Notes under the pieces: model-generated | Seen by the model: the letters and a program-made list of their open reading frames with translations, nothing else | Told to the model about the DNA's origin: nothing | Database searches by the model: none | Source: VFKI01 sp033762075 | GTDB taxonomy: Bacteria; Pseudomonadota; Gammaproteobacteria; DSM-16500 | Assembly: GCA_033762075.1 (NCBI GenBank) | Contig: JANRLY010000054.1 | Coordinates: forward strand, 1 to 64,000 | DNA length: 64,000 nucleotides | Direction: 5' to 3' | Shown here: one piece after another, positions 34,460 through 42,758 of the stretch | Layout: each line of letters starts with the position of its first letter | Numbering within the stretch: position 1 is the stretch's first letter | Position numbers and translations under genes: made by a program

Positions 34460-36302
34460 GACTCGCAGAATCTCCCAAAAAATAGTGATCTAAAACTTTA
34501 CGTGCGATTTCACTGGCCGCTGCGTTGTCATTTTCAGCAACAACAGCAATAGCAATTTGTGGGTGCTGTATAGGGGCGAAACCTATAAATAGTGAATTAT
34601 CTCGTAGTCTTTCTGGTAAATCATTTTGATTTTCGCGCCCTTGATCTTGGCGCATGGAGTGAACTTGAGCCGTCCCGGTTTTAGCTGCGACCGTATATTG
34701 TTTGGGTCGGCCAAAATGATAGCCAGTTCCTCCGCGAGTTGTGATGACACCAACCATGGCGTCACGAACAAAATTCCACCACCCAGCATTTTCCAATAAT
34801 ACGGCAGGTTGGGGGTCTGGGCGATGGAGAAAATGGTTTTGTTGTGTATCTCTTTCTTCTCTGACTAAATGCGGAATAAATCTTTGACCGTGATTCGCAA
34901 GGGCTGCGGCGCCTTGAGCTAACTGTAGCGGTGTAAATTGCATAAAACCTTGGCCAATGACTGAGTTTAACGTATCTCCTTCATACCAGGGTTGCTGTTT
35001 GAAGCGACGCTTCCAGGCAGGTGAGGAGAGTACGCCGGGTATTTCTTCAGACATATCGATGCCAGTGAGTTGACCAAAACCAAATCGATCGAGGATATCG
35101 TCAATGGCTTGTATTCCCATATGGTGCGCTAGATCAAAAAAATAGACGTCGCATGAGCTTACGATGGCTTTTTCTAAATTAACGCTGCCGTGCCCTTGTC
35201 GCCACCAATCTCTAAAAACGTGGTTACTATTTTCTAAACGATACCAACCCGGATCATAAATCGTAAGATCAGGTGTTGTCGTGCCAGAGTCTAATCCTTC
35301 GAGTGCAATAAAGGGTTTAATAGTAGAGCCGGGAGGATATAAACCACGGATAGCGCGATTGTAAAGAGGGCGATCTGTTGAATTTTGTAAATTTTGATAA
35401 TCTTGGTTGCTGATGCCTGTGATAAAGTTATTGGGATCAAAGCCGGGTTCACTTACCAAGGCTAGTATTTCACCTGTGTTTGGGTCAATAGCTACTAAAG
35501 CGCCGCGATGATTTTCAAAAGCTTTTTCAGCCGCCATTTGTAAACGACTATCAATCGTTAGCCATAAATCATGTCCGGGTTCCGGGTGAATTTTATTAAG
35601 GATGCGTAATGCTTGCCCGCTTGCGTCATTTTCAGTTTGTTCATAACCGACTTTACCATGCAAAGTATTTTCGTAAAATTTTTCTATGCCTGATTTTCCA
35701 ATGTAAGTGGTTGCACTGTAATTGGTAGCGTCAATGTGTTTTAAATCGTTCGGATTAATGCGGCCGACATATCCTAAGACATGGCTAAAAGTATTCGCAA
35801 AAGGATAATGCCGAATTAATTGTGCTTTAACAAATGCGCCATTGAGATGGTATTGGTTTTCTGCAAAGCGAGCAACTTCAGGTTCACTTAGCCGGAGCTT
35901 GAGGGTCACTTCATCAAAGCGTCGATGTTGTTTTAATTGTCTATGGAATTGCGCAATATCATTTGGAGAAAGTTGAATGATTTTGCTCAAGTCGTAGAGT
36001 AAATCAGGCAAGTGATCCACTTTGTTGGGAATGATTTCAAGACTGAAAACGGGAATATTTTCTGCGAGCAAAATACCATTTCGGTCGTAGATTAAACCAC
36101 GTGTCGGCTCAACAGGAACAAGATCAAGCCAATTTTTTTCTGAGAGTGTTGTGAACACATGATGTTTGACCACTTGCAGCCATACTAAACGCAACATAAG
36201 AATAGCAATTAACCCAGCCATTATAATACTGGCGACGATACAACGTCGTGTGATTAGATGAATTTCTTCAGTATGATTTTTAATGGCAACTTGTTTTCTC
36301 AT
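34440..36302 (-). CDS. mrdA: Penicillin-binding protein 2 (elongasome transpeptidase)
   Basis: PBP2 cross-links peptidoglycan during lateral wall growth. The 620-residue protein has an N-terminal membrane anchor (about 20-45), a PBP dimerisation domain starting VEPTRGLIYDRNG, and a transpeptidase domain. The active-site motif is STIK in YPPGSTIKPF near residue 325, the second motif is SSCD, and the third is KTGTAQ near 553. ATG 36302 follows GGAAA. It overlaps rodA and lies 12 nt after the pagL-like gene, so all may be transcribed together on the minus strand. Confidence 0.96.
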   Translation of the reverse strand: MRKQVAIKNHTEEIHLITRRCIVASIIMAGLIAILMLRLVWLQVVKHHVFTTLSEKNWLDLVPVEPTRGLIYDRNGILLAENIPVFSLEIIPNKVDHLPDLLYDLSKIIQLSPNDIAQFHRQLKQHRRFDEVTLKLRLSEPEVARFAENQYHLNGAFVKAQLIRHYPFANTFSHVLGYVGRINPNDLKHIDATNYSATTYIGKSGIEKFYENTLHGKVGYEQTENDASGQALRILNKIHPEPGHDLWLTIDSRLQMAAEKAFENHRGALVAIDPNTGEILALVSEPGFDPNNFITGISNQDYQNLQNSTDRPLYNRAIRGLYPPGSTIKPFIALEGLDSGTTTPDLTIYDPGWYRLENSNHVFRDWWRQGHGSVNLEKAIVSSCDVYFFDLAHHMGIQAIDDILDRFGFGQLTGIDMSEEIPGVLSSPAWKRRFKQQPWYEGDTLNSVIGQGFMQFTPLQLAQGAAALANHGQRFIPHLVREERDTQQNHFLHRPDPQPAVLLENAGWWNFVRDAMVGVITTRGGTGYHFGRPKQYTVAAKTGTAQVHSMRQDQGRENQNDLPERLRDNSLFIGFAPIQHPQIAIAVVAENDNAAASEIARKVLDHYFLGDSASHETPIH

Positions 36303-36314
36303 AATGTTTCCACA

Positions 36315-36854
36315 TTATTCGAATTGATATTCGGCGCTTAACATGACTGGTGCAGTAATGCCACCATTGTATGCACTGAGAGAAGCATTAGAGTAGTGCA
36401 GTGCGCTGAGTATCAATGAAAATTGTTGTTGACGGCCTATCGCAATCCCGCCGCCGACTTGATCTTGAAACGCGAAATGCATACCCATATTATGCTCAGG
36501 ATAGAGGCGAGTGCGCGTCATCCAAGATACCCCAATAGAGATATTAAGAAAAGGTGAAATAAAGCTTTTGAAAAAATAGTGTCTAAAAACGGGTGCAATG
36601 GCGTAGATGCTCACGCTACCTCGGTTGGGGACATTATTAAGCCACCAATGACTAAAGCTCATGTCAATATAGACGCGGCTCTTAGGCCAAACGAGTCTCT
36701 TGGGTTGATAAAGGACAGCAACACGATAACCATGTAAATGAGGTGGATCTTCATTACCATAGGCTTTTGAATATGAAAATCCGATAGGGATCGCAAAAGC
36801 AGAGGTGGAAAAAAAAGCAAACAGGCAAAGTAAAAAAGTTGATAGAAAATACAC
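36315..36854 (-). CDS. PagL-like outer-membrane acyloxyacyl hydrolase family protein
   Basis: The 179-residue precursor has a signal peptide (cleavage after SAFA near residue 20) and alternating beta-strands ending in Phe (SAEYQF), typical of an eight-stranded outer-membrane barrel. The segment LHYSNAS near residues 152-158 matches the PagL active-site H-x-S-N (His153, Ser155). PagL removes the 3-O acyl chain from lipid A. The third catalytic residue of P. aeruginosa PagL, a Glu 14 residues after the His, is Thr167 here, so activity is uncertain. The start is GTG 36854 with AGGA upstream. The gene lies 12 nt before mrdA. Confidence 0.7.
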   Translation of the reverse strand: MYFLSTFLLCLFAFFSTSAFAIPIGFSYSKAYGNEDPPHLHGYRVAVLYQPKRLVWPKSRVYIDMSFSHWWLNNVPNRGSVSIYAIAPVFRHYFFKSFISPFLNISIGVSWMTRTRLYPEHNMGMHFAFQDQVGGGIAIGRQQQFSLILSALHYSNASLSAYNGGITAPVMLSAEYQFE

Positions 36855-36955
36855 GAGAGATCATCCTGATAATGTTAAAAATTCAGGTGATCTGAATATC
36901 ATAGATTTAAGTTGGCGGCAAGAATTGTTGAGAAATTTCCTTTCTCTAGCGCTTC

Positions 36956-37035
36956 TTTATTCAAACTCAGGGATGCGCATCCCTGTGCGCGATGCTACCT
37001 TCGTTAGAGTCGCAACGCCCTTCGTTTTGAATAAA
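36956..37035. repeat. Nested palindromic element between hemH and the pagL-like gene
   Basis: TTTATTCAAA at 36956-36965 is inverted perfectly at 37026-37035. Inside lies an 18-bp perfect palindrome, CAGGGATGCGCATCCCTG (36968-36985). The 80-bp unit encodes nothing credible. It looks like a small dispersed palindrome or a complex terminator in the 216-nt gap; just outside it is a short CTCC/GGAG hairpin near 37044. Confidence 0.65.
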
Positions 37036-37070
37036 TAAACTTCTCCAAGGAGTTTGCTGGTGCTCAAGCT

Positions 37071-38015
37071 TCAACTTTTGTTTTGCACCAAATTGACAAG
37101 TAACTCAATCTGCGCTTCAGTATCATTTAATGCAGGGATATAGTGAAAACTTTTTCCACCATGTTCTATGAATTGTTCCTTGCCGCGTAAGGCTATTTCT
37201 TCCAATGTTTCTAGACAATCCACAGCAAACCCGGGACAAATGACGTGAATATCTTTAATGCCCTTTTGAGGTAATGATTTTAAGAATACATCCGTGTAAG
37301 GTGTGAGCCATTCTGTTTTACCTAACCGGGATTGAAAAGTTATCGCATAATCATTTGTTGTGAGATTTAATTCACGTACGATCAATTCTGTTGTCAGTTG
37401 ACATCTTTCAGCATAAGGATCGCCTAAATCGACGTAACGCTTCGGTATGCCGTGATAAGAAAAAACTAAAAATTTTTGTCCATGTGTTTTCCAAGTAGCT
37501 TGGATTGAATGCGCAATTGCACGAATATAATTTGGATTATCTGCATAATCTTTTGTTAAAAAAATTTCTGGTAGGTTGCGCCATGTGTGGAGTGCTTTTG
37601 TGGCTTGATCAAATGTAGAGGCTGTACTTGTTGCTGAGTATTGAGGGAAAAGGGGTAAAACAATTATTTTTGAAACATTTTGTTGATGTAGCTTTTTTAG
37701 AGCATCAGGAATAGAAGGATTGCTGTAATGCATGCCTAATTCTACAGGGTATTGGAGTTTTTGCTGAAGTTTTTCAGCAATGTTCTGAGAGTGAATGAGT
37801 AACGGCGAACCCTCGGGTGTCCAAATGGCGCTGTATAGTTTTGCTGAACGCTTTGAGCGGAGAGGTAAGATAAAGCCGTTGAGGATGGGTCGCCAAATGA
37901 TTTGTGGAATTTCAACAACACGTTTATCTGTTAAAAAAGATTTCAGATATTTTTTAACCGCAGCAGGTGTGGGTGCGTCGGGTGTGCCAATGTTAGTGAG
38001 GAGAATGCCAATCAT
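37071..38015 (-). CDS. hemH: Ferrochelatase
   Basis: HemH inserts Fe2+ into protoporphyrin IX in the last step of heme synthesis. The 314-residue protein starts with the family motif ILLTNIGTPDAPTP, then shows LPLFPQYSATSTAS, the catalytic-His segment FSYHGIPKRYVDLGDPY near residue 190, FQSRLGKTEWLTPYT, and the ICPGFAVDCLETLEEI region with the conserved Glu near 262. The ATG overlaps the htpX-like stop by 4 nt (ATGA), so the two are translationally coupled. The lemA-htpX-hemH arrangement suggests co-expression of heme synthesis with membrane protein quality control. Confidence 0.96.
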   Translation of the reverse strand: MIGILLTNIGTPDAPTPAAVKKYLKSFLTDKRVVEIPQIIWRPILNGFILPLRSKRSAKLYSAIWTPEGSPLLIHSQNIAEKLQQKLQYPVELGMHYSNPSIPDALKKLHQQNVSKIIVLPLFPQYSATSTASTFDQATKALHTWRNLPEIFLTKDYADNPNYIRAIAHSIQATWKTHGQKFLVFSYHGIPKRYVDLGDPYAERCQLTTELIVRELNLTTNDYAITFQSRLGKTEWLTPYTDVFLKSLPQKGIKDIHVICPGFAVDCLETLEEIALRGKEQFIEHGGKSFHYIPALNDTEAQIELLVNLVQNKS

Positions 38016-39055
38016 TTTGTGGATTGCCTAAAACCCAGTGCTGCAAGACGATCATTGATATCTGGATGTGTTGAAAACAAATCTGAGAATGAGCTAGTGC
38101 GCTCAATACCGGCTTGTATCGGATCAAAAATGTAAGCTTCACGACGCACATTTTCGTGCGGTGTGCGTTGGTATTCAGCGCCTTGCGCATCCCTGTTTTC
38201 AAGGTGATCATTTTGAATTTTAAGTAATGCTGAAGCGAGCGGTTGATTGTCGCGAGTTAATTCAACGCAGCCTGCGTCTGCCATAAATTCTCGGGTGCGA
38301 CTGAGATACATCAATAATAAAATATTAATGACGGGCAATAAATAACGGAGCAACATCACAATCATAAAGAGGCCAGCATTACCACGATCATTTTCATCGC
38401 GCCGACGATCACTATAAAGCATGCTATAAAATAACATATCAATGACCATAACAATTAAATTTGCTAAAACAGATGCCATCAAGGTGAGTTTGATATCCAT
38501 GTGGCGAATATGGCTCAGTTCATGTGCCATGACGGCTTGTAATTCGCTTCGATTTAATTTTTCTGCGAGTCTGCGGGTGATAGCAACCATGGCGGATTTT
38601 TCACTATAGCCGCTTGCAAATGCATTCATATAATCAGCCTCAATGAGATAAACGCGCGGCATATAGCGCAATCCTGCAGCAATTTTCATTTCTTCGACAA
38701 CATTATACAGTTGTTGTTCTACAGCATCTCGCGCTGTTTCAGGCGTGATCTCGTGATATTCTGTGCCGAGTAACATGAGTTGATCGTGAAAACTAAATGT
38801 GACTAATAAAGAGATACCCGCAACAGCGCACATGACCAGAGTTGCAATAGGCATCATTTGAAGGGTGAGTAAGGCTTGTAAGATTTGTGAGGGGAGTGCA
38901 TTCGGATAATGTGCCATCCCCATTGAGACATCGACTAATAAACCAATCGCGAGATAAATTAAAACAAATAAACTGATCACAATGATCGTTTTACGGTTAT
39001 TTTTTTTTAACGTTTCTCGCCAATTAGCTGTGCTGAATTGCTCAATTGAACTCAC
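38012..39055 (-). CDS. HtpX-like M48 membrane metalloprotease
   Basis: This is a zinc endopeptidase that degrades misfolded membrane proteins. The 347-residue protein has four hydrophobic helices (two before and two after the active site). It carries HELSH in AVMAHELSHIRHMD near residue 178 and the third zinc ligand in the MADAGCVELTR segment near 258. STHPDINDRLAALG at the C terminus is typical of M48. It starts with GTG 39055, which overlaps the lemA stop (GTGA). Pairing with lemA is common for the M48 subgroup found with LemA rather than for classical E. coli HtpX, so I leave the symbol open. Confidence 0.92.
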   Translation of the reverse strand: MSSIEQFSTANWRETLKKNNRKTIIVISLFVLIYLAIGLLVDVSMGMAHYPNALPSQILQALLTLQMMPIATLVMCAVAGISLLVTFSFHDQLMLLGTEYHEITPETARDAVEQQLYNVVEEMKIAAGLRYMPRVYLIEADYMNAFASGYSEKSAMVAITRRLAEKLNRSELQAVMAHELSHIRHMDIKLTLMASVLANLIVMVIDMLFYSMLYSDRRRDENDRGNAGLFMIVMLLRYLLPVINILLLMYLSRTREFMADAGCVELTRDNQPLASALLKIQNDHLENRDAQGAEYQRTPHENVRREAYIFDPIQAGIERTSSFSDLFSTHPDINDRLAALGFRQSTK

Positions 39056-39630
39056 AATTTCACCGTGTAATTTTCTTGTTCTGCAACTTTTGCTTCGGCC
39101 AGTTGCCAGTAAGGATAATCAAAATTTAATTTAGTTTTAAATGCGCCGACAACCATTGAAGTAAAGAAAGCTTTTTTAGTGGCGTTATAATGTTCAACGC
39201 TATCGTTGTAAGATTGTTTAGCATAAGCCAATTTATTTTCAGTGCTGACAATTTCTTCTTGGAGTTGCATACAATTTTGATTGGCTTTGAGATCAGGATA
39301 TTGTTCAAAAACCACGTTGATTTTGGCAGCAATGTCAGAAATGCCATTTTCGGCGGCAATACGGGATTTTTCATCGCCAGATGCTTTGGCTTGTTGGGCT
39401 TGGTTGCGTAATGCTACCACGTCTTTTAATGTGGTTTGTTCATAGTCCATGTATTTTTTGACAACATTAATTAAGGACTCAAATACTTTAAAGCGACGGT
39501 CAAGTTGAATGTCGATTTGTTTTTGGTTGTTACGAATCGCTTCGATGAGCGCGATCAGCTGATTGTAAGTAAAAACAACAAAAGCGGCGATTGCGACGAC
39601 AACAATAACAATAATAACGCCTGTACTCAT
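39052..39630 (-). CDS. lemA: LemA family membrane protein
   Basis: LemA proteins have one N-terminal membrane helix with a long helical domain. Their molecular role is unclear, and they often accompany M48 proteases. The 192-residue protein has the helix at about 3-24, then the conserved YNQLIALIEAIRNNQKQIDIQLDRRF segment with polar helical repeats, and a C-terminal FNYPYWQ-like LNFDYPYWQLAEA region where LemA proteins show F-x-A. The helical part faces the periplasm in this family. It is first of a three-gene unit with the M48 protease and hemH, joined by 4-nt overlaps. Confidence 0.93.
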   Translation of the reverse strand: MSTGVIIVIVVVAIAAFVVFTYNQLIALIEAIRNNQKQIDIQLDRRFKVFESLINVVKKYMDYEQTTLKDVVALRNQAQQAKASGDEKSRIAAENGISDIAAKINVVFEQYPDLKANQNCMQLQEEIVSTENKLAYAKQSYNDSVEHYNATKKAFFTSMVVGAFKTKLNFDYPYWQLAEAKVAEQENYTVKL

Positions 39631-39680
39631 GGTTGATACCTCTTGAGATGGTGGGGAGTAATTATATAGTGATTCAAGCG

Positions 39681-41315
39681 CTATGGAAATATTTCATGCC
39701 AGCCTGACCAGGGTTTGGATTGAGGCGAAACAAAAGCAATGGCATTTAACGCAGCAGATTCATCTGAGCTCACTGTATTCCAAGCTGAGCCATCCCAGTG
39801 GCGAATGTTACCGCCATTGCCAGCGGCCCAGGCATCATTAAGTTGAGGAATCGCAACTGACCACCAGGTCGTACTGCCGCCAATGTTCTGTGAAGACCAG
39901 CTGCTGCCGTTGTAAACAATTGCAACACCGCTATTTCCCACTGCCCAACCATAATTAGCTGTACCGCTTCCATCCGTATCCAGCATAGTAATGCCATTTA
40001 ATTGCGTTGTTGTAGGCGATGTTACTGTACTCCAGGTGCTACCATTCCATTTGAGAATTCTTCCAGAAGCGCCGACAGCCCAAGCTTCACTCATTGAAAC
40101 AACATACACGCCAAATAAATTATTGGTGACGGAGCTAGTATCAGTGACCCAATTACTGCCATTGTATTTTAAAATTGTACCGCTTTGTCCGACGGCGAAG
40201 CCAATTGTGCCAGCTCCTGTGCCCGTTGTATTGATCACATGGACAGCGTTTAAATTTTGAATCGCGGAAGAAGTTCCATCAGCAGGAATGCTGGGTGATG
40301 TTGAGGGTGTGAGCTCAACCCAGCTAGCCCCATTCCAGTATAAAATCGTATAACGATAGTTTCCGGATGAGCAAGTGGTGGCGCGTGTTCTCACGCCGAC
40401 AGCCCAGGCCTGTGTGGCAGAAACGGCAGAAATACCATTGATATTTTGACCACTGCAAGCGCCTGCAACCACTGAAACATTCCATGTTGACCCAAGTAAA
40501 TGCAAAAAAATAAAATTGGTTCCTGATGTGTCACCCGTTGCCCAACCATCTGCATTTGATAAGAGGCTGATGGCATTTAAATTGACACGATTAGATGGAT
40601 TTGAAATGGAAGCATTTGTCCAAGATAATGCTGTTGGATAATTCCAGTGTGTCAAAATGAAACTATTACCAGAACGGTCACCGACGGCCCAACCTTCCTG
40701 TAATTGAATGCCTTGCTGTTGCTCATTTTTCCAAAGTGTTGCACTTGAATTAGGGATGTAACCAATAGAATCGAGTGAACATTGAAATTGTGAAACATAA
40801 GTTCCGCTCGCGTGTGTACTGGCAATCGTATTATCAATGCCTCGTTTTAATCCAACTAAACTACTTCCAGAAATACTTGAGTAACTAATTGCTTCACGAT
40901 CAATTGATACACGACCACTGGGTGCAAAACCGGTTGTGCTCGTTAATGTGAGCGAAGTAGCAGAGGCGGTGAGTGCGCCATTTAATGTTGTATTCGCGTA
41001 AAAAGGTGAACCTGAAACAGTTGTCGCAGTAAATGTGCCGCTACCAACACTACTATCTGTTAAATTGCTCTCTCCTGTGATGGCACTGCAGGCTGTTCGT
41101 GGATTAGTTCCTGTGAGGAAGGGTGTTTGTAAAAATCGAGTGGATTTTTCTAACCCGCTTGCTGCAATATCAAAAGCGGTTTCTGCTTGTGTAAATTGAT
41201 TTGTTGAAAATGCACTGCTAGAAATCATATAAGCCACTGACACGCCGAGAAATCCAATTACCATGATGAGTAAAACAGCCACTAACATGAGATAACCTTG
41301 TTGACTGCGCATCAT
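39681..41315 (-). CDS. MshP-like minor pilin fused to a seven-repeat beta-propeller-like domain
   Basis: The 544-residue protein starts like PilX/MshP minor pilins: a short leader MMRSQQG, then a hydrophobic helix (about 8-35). A stretch at 110-175 resembles surface-protein modules (VGLKRGIDNTIASTHASGT). From about 205 to 520 come seven copies of a (G/A)WAVG...W-type repeat at about 208, 257, 303, 372, 411, 456 and 495, each ending in YNGS.W or similar. This is the pattern of a seven-bladed YCF48/BNR-type propeller. The role would be a pilus-tip adhesin, replacing MshQ. It is last in the operon mshC-D-O-P, overlapping mshO by 4 nt. Confidence 0.85.
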   Translation of the reverse strand: MMRSQQGYLMLVAVLLIMVIGFLGVSVAYMISSSAFSTNQFTQAETAFDIAASGLEKSTRFLQTPFLTGTNPRTACSAITGESNLTDSSVGSGTFTATTVSGSPFYANTTLNGALTASATSLTLTSTTGFAPSGRVSIDREAISYSSISGSSLVGLKRGIDNTIASTHASGTYVSQFQCSLDSIGYIPNSSATLWKNEQQQGIQLQEGWAVGDRSGNSFILTHWNYPTALSWTNASISNPSNRVNLNAISLLSNADGWATGDTSGTNFIFLHLLGSTWNVSVVAGACSGQNINGISAVSATQAWAVGVRTRATTCSSGNYRYTILYWNGASWVELTPSTSPSIPADGTSSAIQNLNAVHVINTTGTGAGTIGFAVGQSGTILKYNGSNWVTDTSSVTNNLFGVYVVSMSEAWAVGASGRILKWNGSTWSTVTSPTTTQLNGITMLDTDGSGTANYGWAVGNSGVAIVYNGSSWSSQNIGGSTTWWSVAIPQLNDAWAAGNGGNIRHWDGSAWNTVSSDESAALNAIAFVSPQSKPWSGWHEIFP

Positions 41316-41785
41316 GCAAGATTCTCCGGAAAAATAGCGGTACTCGCCGTGAAATTTGCATTGCTTTGCGTCACATTGATGCTCATTGCAATATATCGAA
41401 TTGAAGCAGTGGTGGCTGTGGTGTTACCACTTGAATCATAATAGGTGAAAGAAATAGAGGTAATTCCGCTCGCTAAAATTTGAGAATTGCGTAAGAGATT
41501 AGTGCCGCTCAATGTATAACTCACGCTGCTCCCGGAAAAATCAGTAAAGGTAAGTTGCGAAGAAGTGGCTGTGCTTATACTACTGGAAGAACGAATTGCT
41601 CGAATATCTCGCGTCATGCGTTCTAAGGCGATCCGCGCTTGTTGTTCTGCGTTGGTGGCATTTTCTCCCGCCAAATAAGCATTTAATCCTTGCGATATCA
41701 TTTTCATTGAAACAACCACAATAATACCTGCTAAAACAATTGTGATAACAAGTTCGATGAGCGTAAATCCTGTTTGTCTATGCAT
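41312..41785 (-). CDS. mshO: Minor pilin MshO-like
   Basis: This is a type IV prepilin-like protein of 157 residues. A short leader (MHRQTG) precedes the prepilin peptidase site G/F and the hydrophobic N-terminal helix FTLIELVITIVLAGIIVVV. The rest shows the MshO pattern of a helical ALERMTRDIRAIRSS segment followed by Ser/Thr-rich beta strands. It lies between mshD-like and mshP-like genes: one nt separates it from mshD and 4 nt overlap the next gene. It probably forms part of the initiating complex of minor pilins. Assignment to MshO rests mainly on gene order and on the ALERMTRDIR segment. Confidence 0.82.
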   Translation of the reverse strand: MHRQTGFTLIELVITIVLAGIIVVVSMKMISQGLNAYLAGENATNAEQQARIALERMTRDIRAIRSSSSISTATSSQLTFTDFSGSSVSYTLSGTNLLRNSQILASGITSISFTYYDSSGNTTATTASIRYIAMSINVTQSNANFTASTAIFPENLA

Positions 41786-41786
41786 A

Positions 41787-42185
41787 TCAATACGCAGCCA
41801 ATAAAGTAGTTAGTACAGCATCGCCATTTCCACTCACGGTGACCGTAACAGTTTTATAATTTGCATCGCTATTGAGTGTTGTGCAAACAATATTAACACT
41901 CATTGTATAACCGCTAGGCGCAGTACAAAAAGCAGGTACGGATGTGCTTGGGCACGGAATTGTGCTGTAACCGTTCATCCGTCGCTGCCCAATGAACCAT
42001 TCCATGCAGCGACGTGCAGTTTGTGCGGCAATCATTTGTTGATGCACTGTCGGCATTTTTTCTAGCGATGTGTAAAATGATAGAAGTAATGTTGAAGCTA
42101 ATAATCCAGTGATAATAATAAACAAAACAACTTCAATTAATGTAAAACCTTGTTGTGATTTTAATGTGTGTATGTTCTTTGTCAT
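41787..42185 (-). CDS. mshD: Minor pilin MshD-like
   Basis: The 132-residue prepilin-like protein has leader MTKNIHTLKSQQG, cleavage before FTLIEVVLFIIITGLLAST, and a helical QMIAAQTARRCMEWFIGQRR segment near residue 60. Four cysteines follow (in IPCPS, AFCTA and IVCTT regions and ARRCM), which could form disulfides. This is typical for MshD. ATG 42185 overlaps the mshC stop by 4 nt. It would assemble with the other minor pilins at the pilus tip. Confidence 0.82.
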   Translation of the reverse strand: MTKNIHTLKSQQGFTLIEVVLFIIITGLLASTLLLSFYTSLEKMPTVHQQMIAAQTARRCMEWFIGQRRMNGYSTIPCPSTSVPAFCTAPSGYTMSVNIVCTTLNSDANYKTVTVTVSGNGDAVLTTLLAAY

Positions 42186-42661
42186 GGGGCGGTCACTCGT
42201 CCGGTTTCTGGCACAATAGAAACGGTTGTCGTATTACTGCCAGCACTTAGATTGATGACAGCTGTCGAGGCAAGAGCAGTTCCTGGCGAGCCAGTATCTG
42301 TGTAAGGCACGCCTTTACCATCAAAGGCAACGAGGTTATTGGGTAAATTGGTGAGCGTGCCGAAAGTGATTCCGCTGCTGAGTGTTGCTGTGGTTCCTCC
42401 AGATGTGAGTTGAATTGCTGTTCCTGCACTATTTAAAATTTGATATGTCGTTGAGCTCATCTTCACGAAACGATACCGTTGACCTGTTGTCATTGATAAA
42501 GTCTGCGCGTAGCGAAGATCAGCGGCAATTTGATTGGCTTGGCTTGCTAGATTGATCGTTGCGCTTGACCAGTTGAAATATGCTTTTGTCGCAAGAATGC
42601 TCATGATAATGATAACTATAATGAGCTCAATCAGTGTAAAACCTGCTGCCTTGCGATGCAT
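42182..42661 (-). CDS. mshC: Minor pilin MshC-like (GspH/FimT type)
   Basis: This is a 159-residue prepilin with leader MHRKAAG and helix FTLIELIIVIIIMSILATK. The GspH/FimT-type segment ASQANQIAADLRYAQTLSMT near residues 40-58 follows, and a beta-rich domain ends in VSIVPETGRV. That ending is common to GspH-type and MshC pilins. ATG 42661 with GGAAA is preferred to a longer frame because it puts the peptidase site at residue 7. It is the first gene of the minus-strand minor-pilin operon and is divergent from mshI, with about 97 nt between the two starts. Confidence 0.85.
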   Translation of the reverse strand: MHRKAAGFTLIELIIVIIIMSILATKAYFNWSSATINLASQANQIAADLRYAQTLSMTTGQRYRFVKMSSTTYQILNSAGTAIQLTSGGTTATLSSGITFGTLTNLPNNLVAFDGKGVPYTDTGSPGTALASTAVINLSAGSNTTTVSIVPETGRVTAP

Positions 42662-42758
42662 TGATATTTTCCATAAAAATGTCGAGTCAGAAGAGTGTAG
42701 CAAATTTTTCTCATTTGTTAGAGAATAAGTATCATTTTTTCAAGGATGGAGAAAGGCT

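Noticed and set aside
36805..37038. Plus-strand frame between the pagL-like gene and hemH
   Set aside because: It crosses the nested palindrome and the signal peptide region of the pagL-like gene, with no family features.
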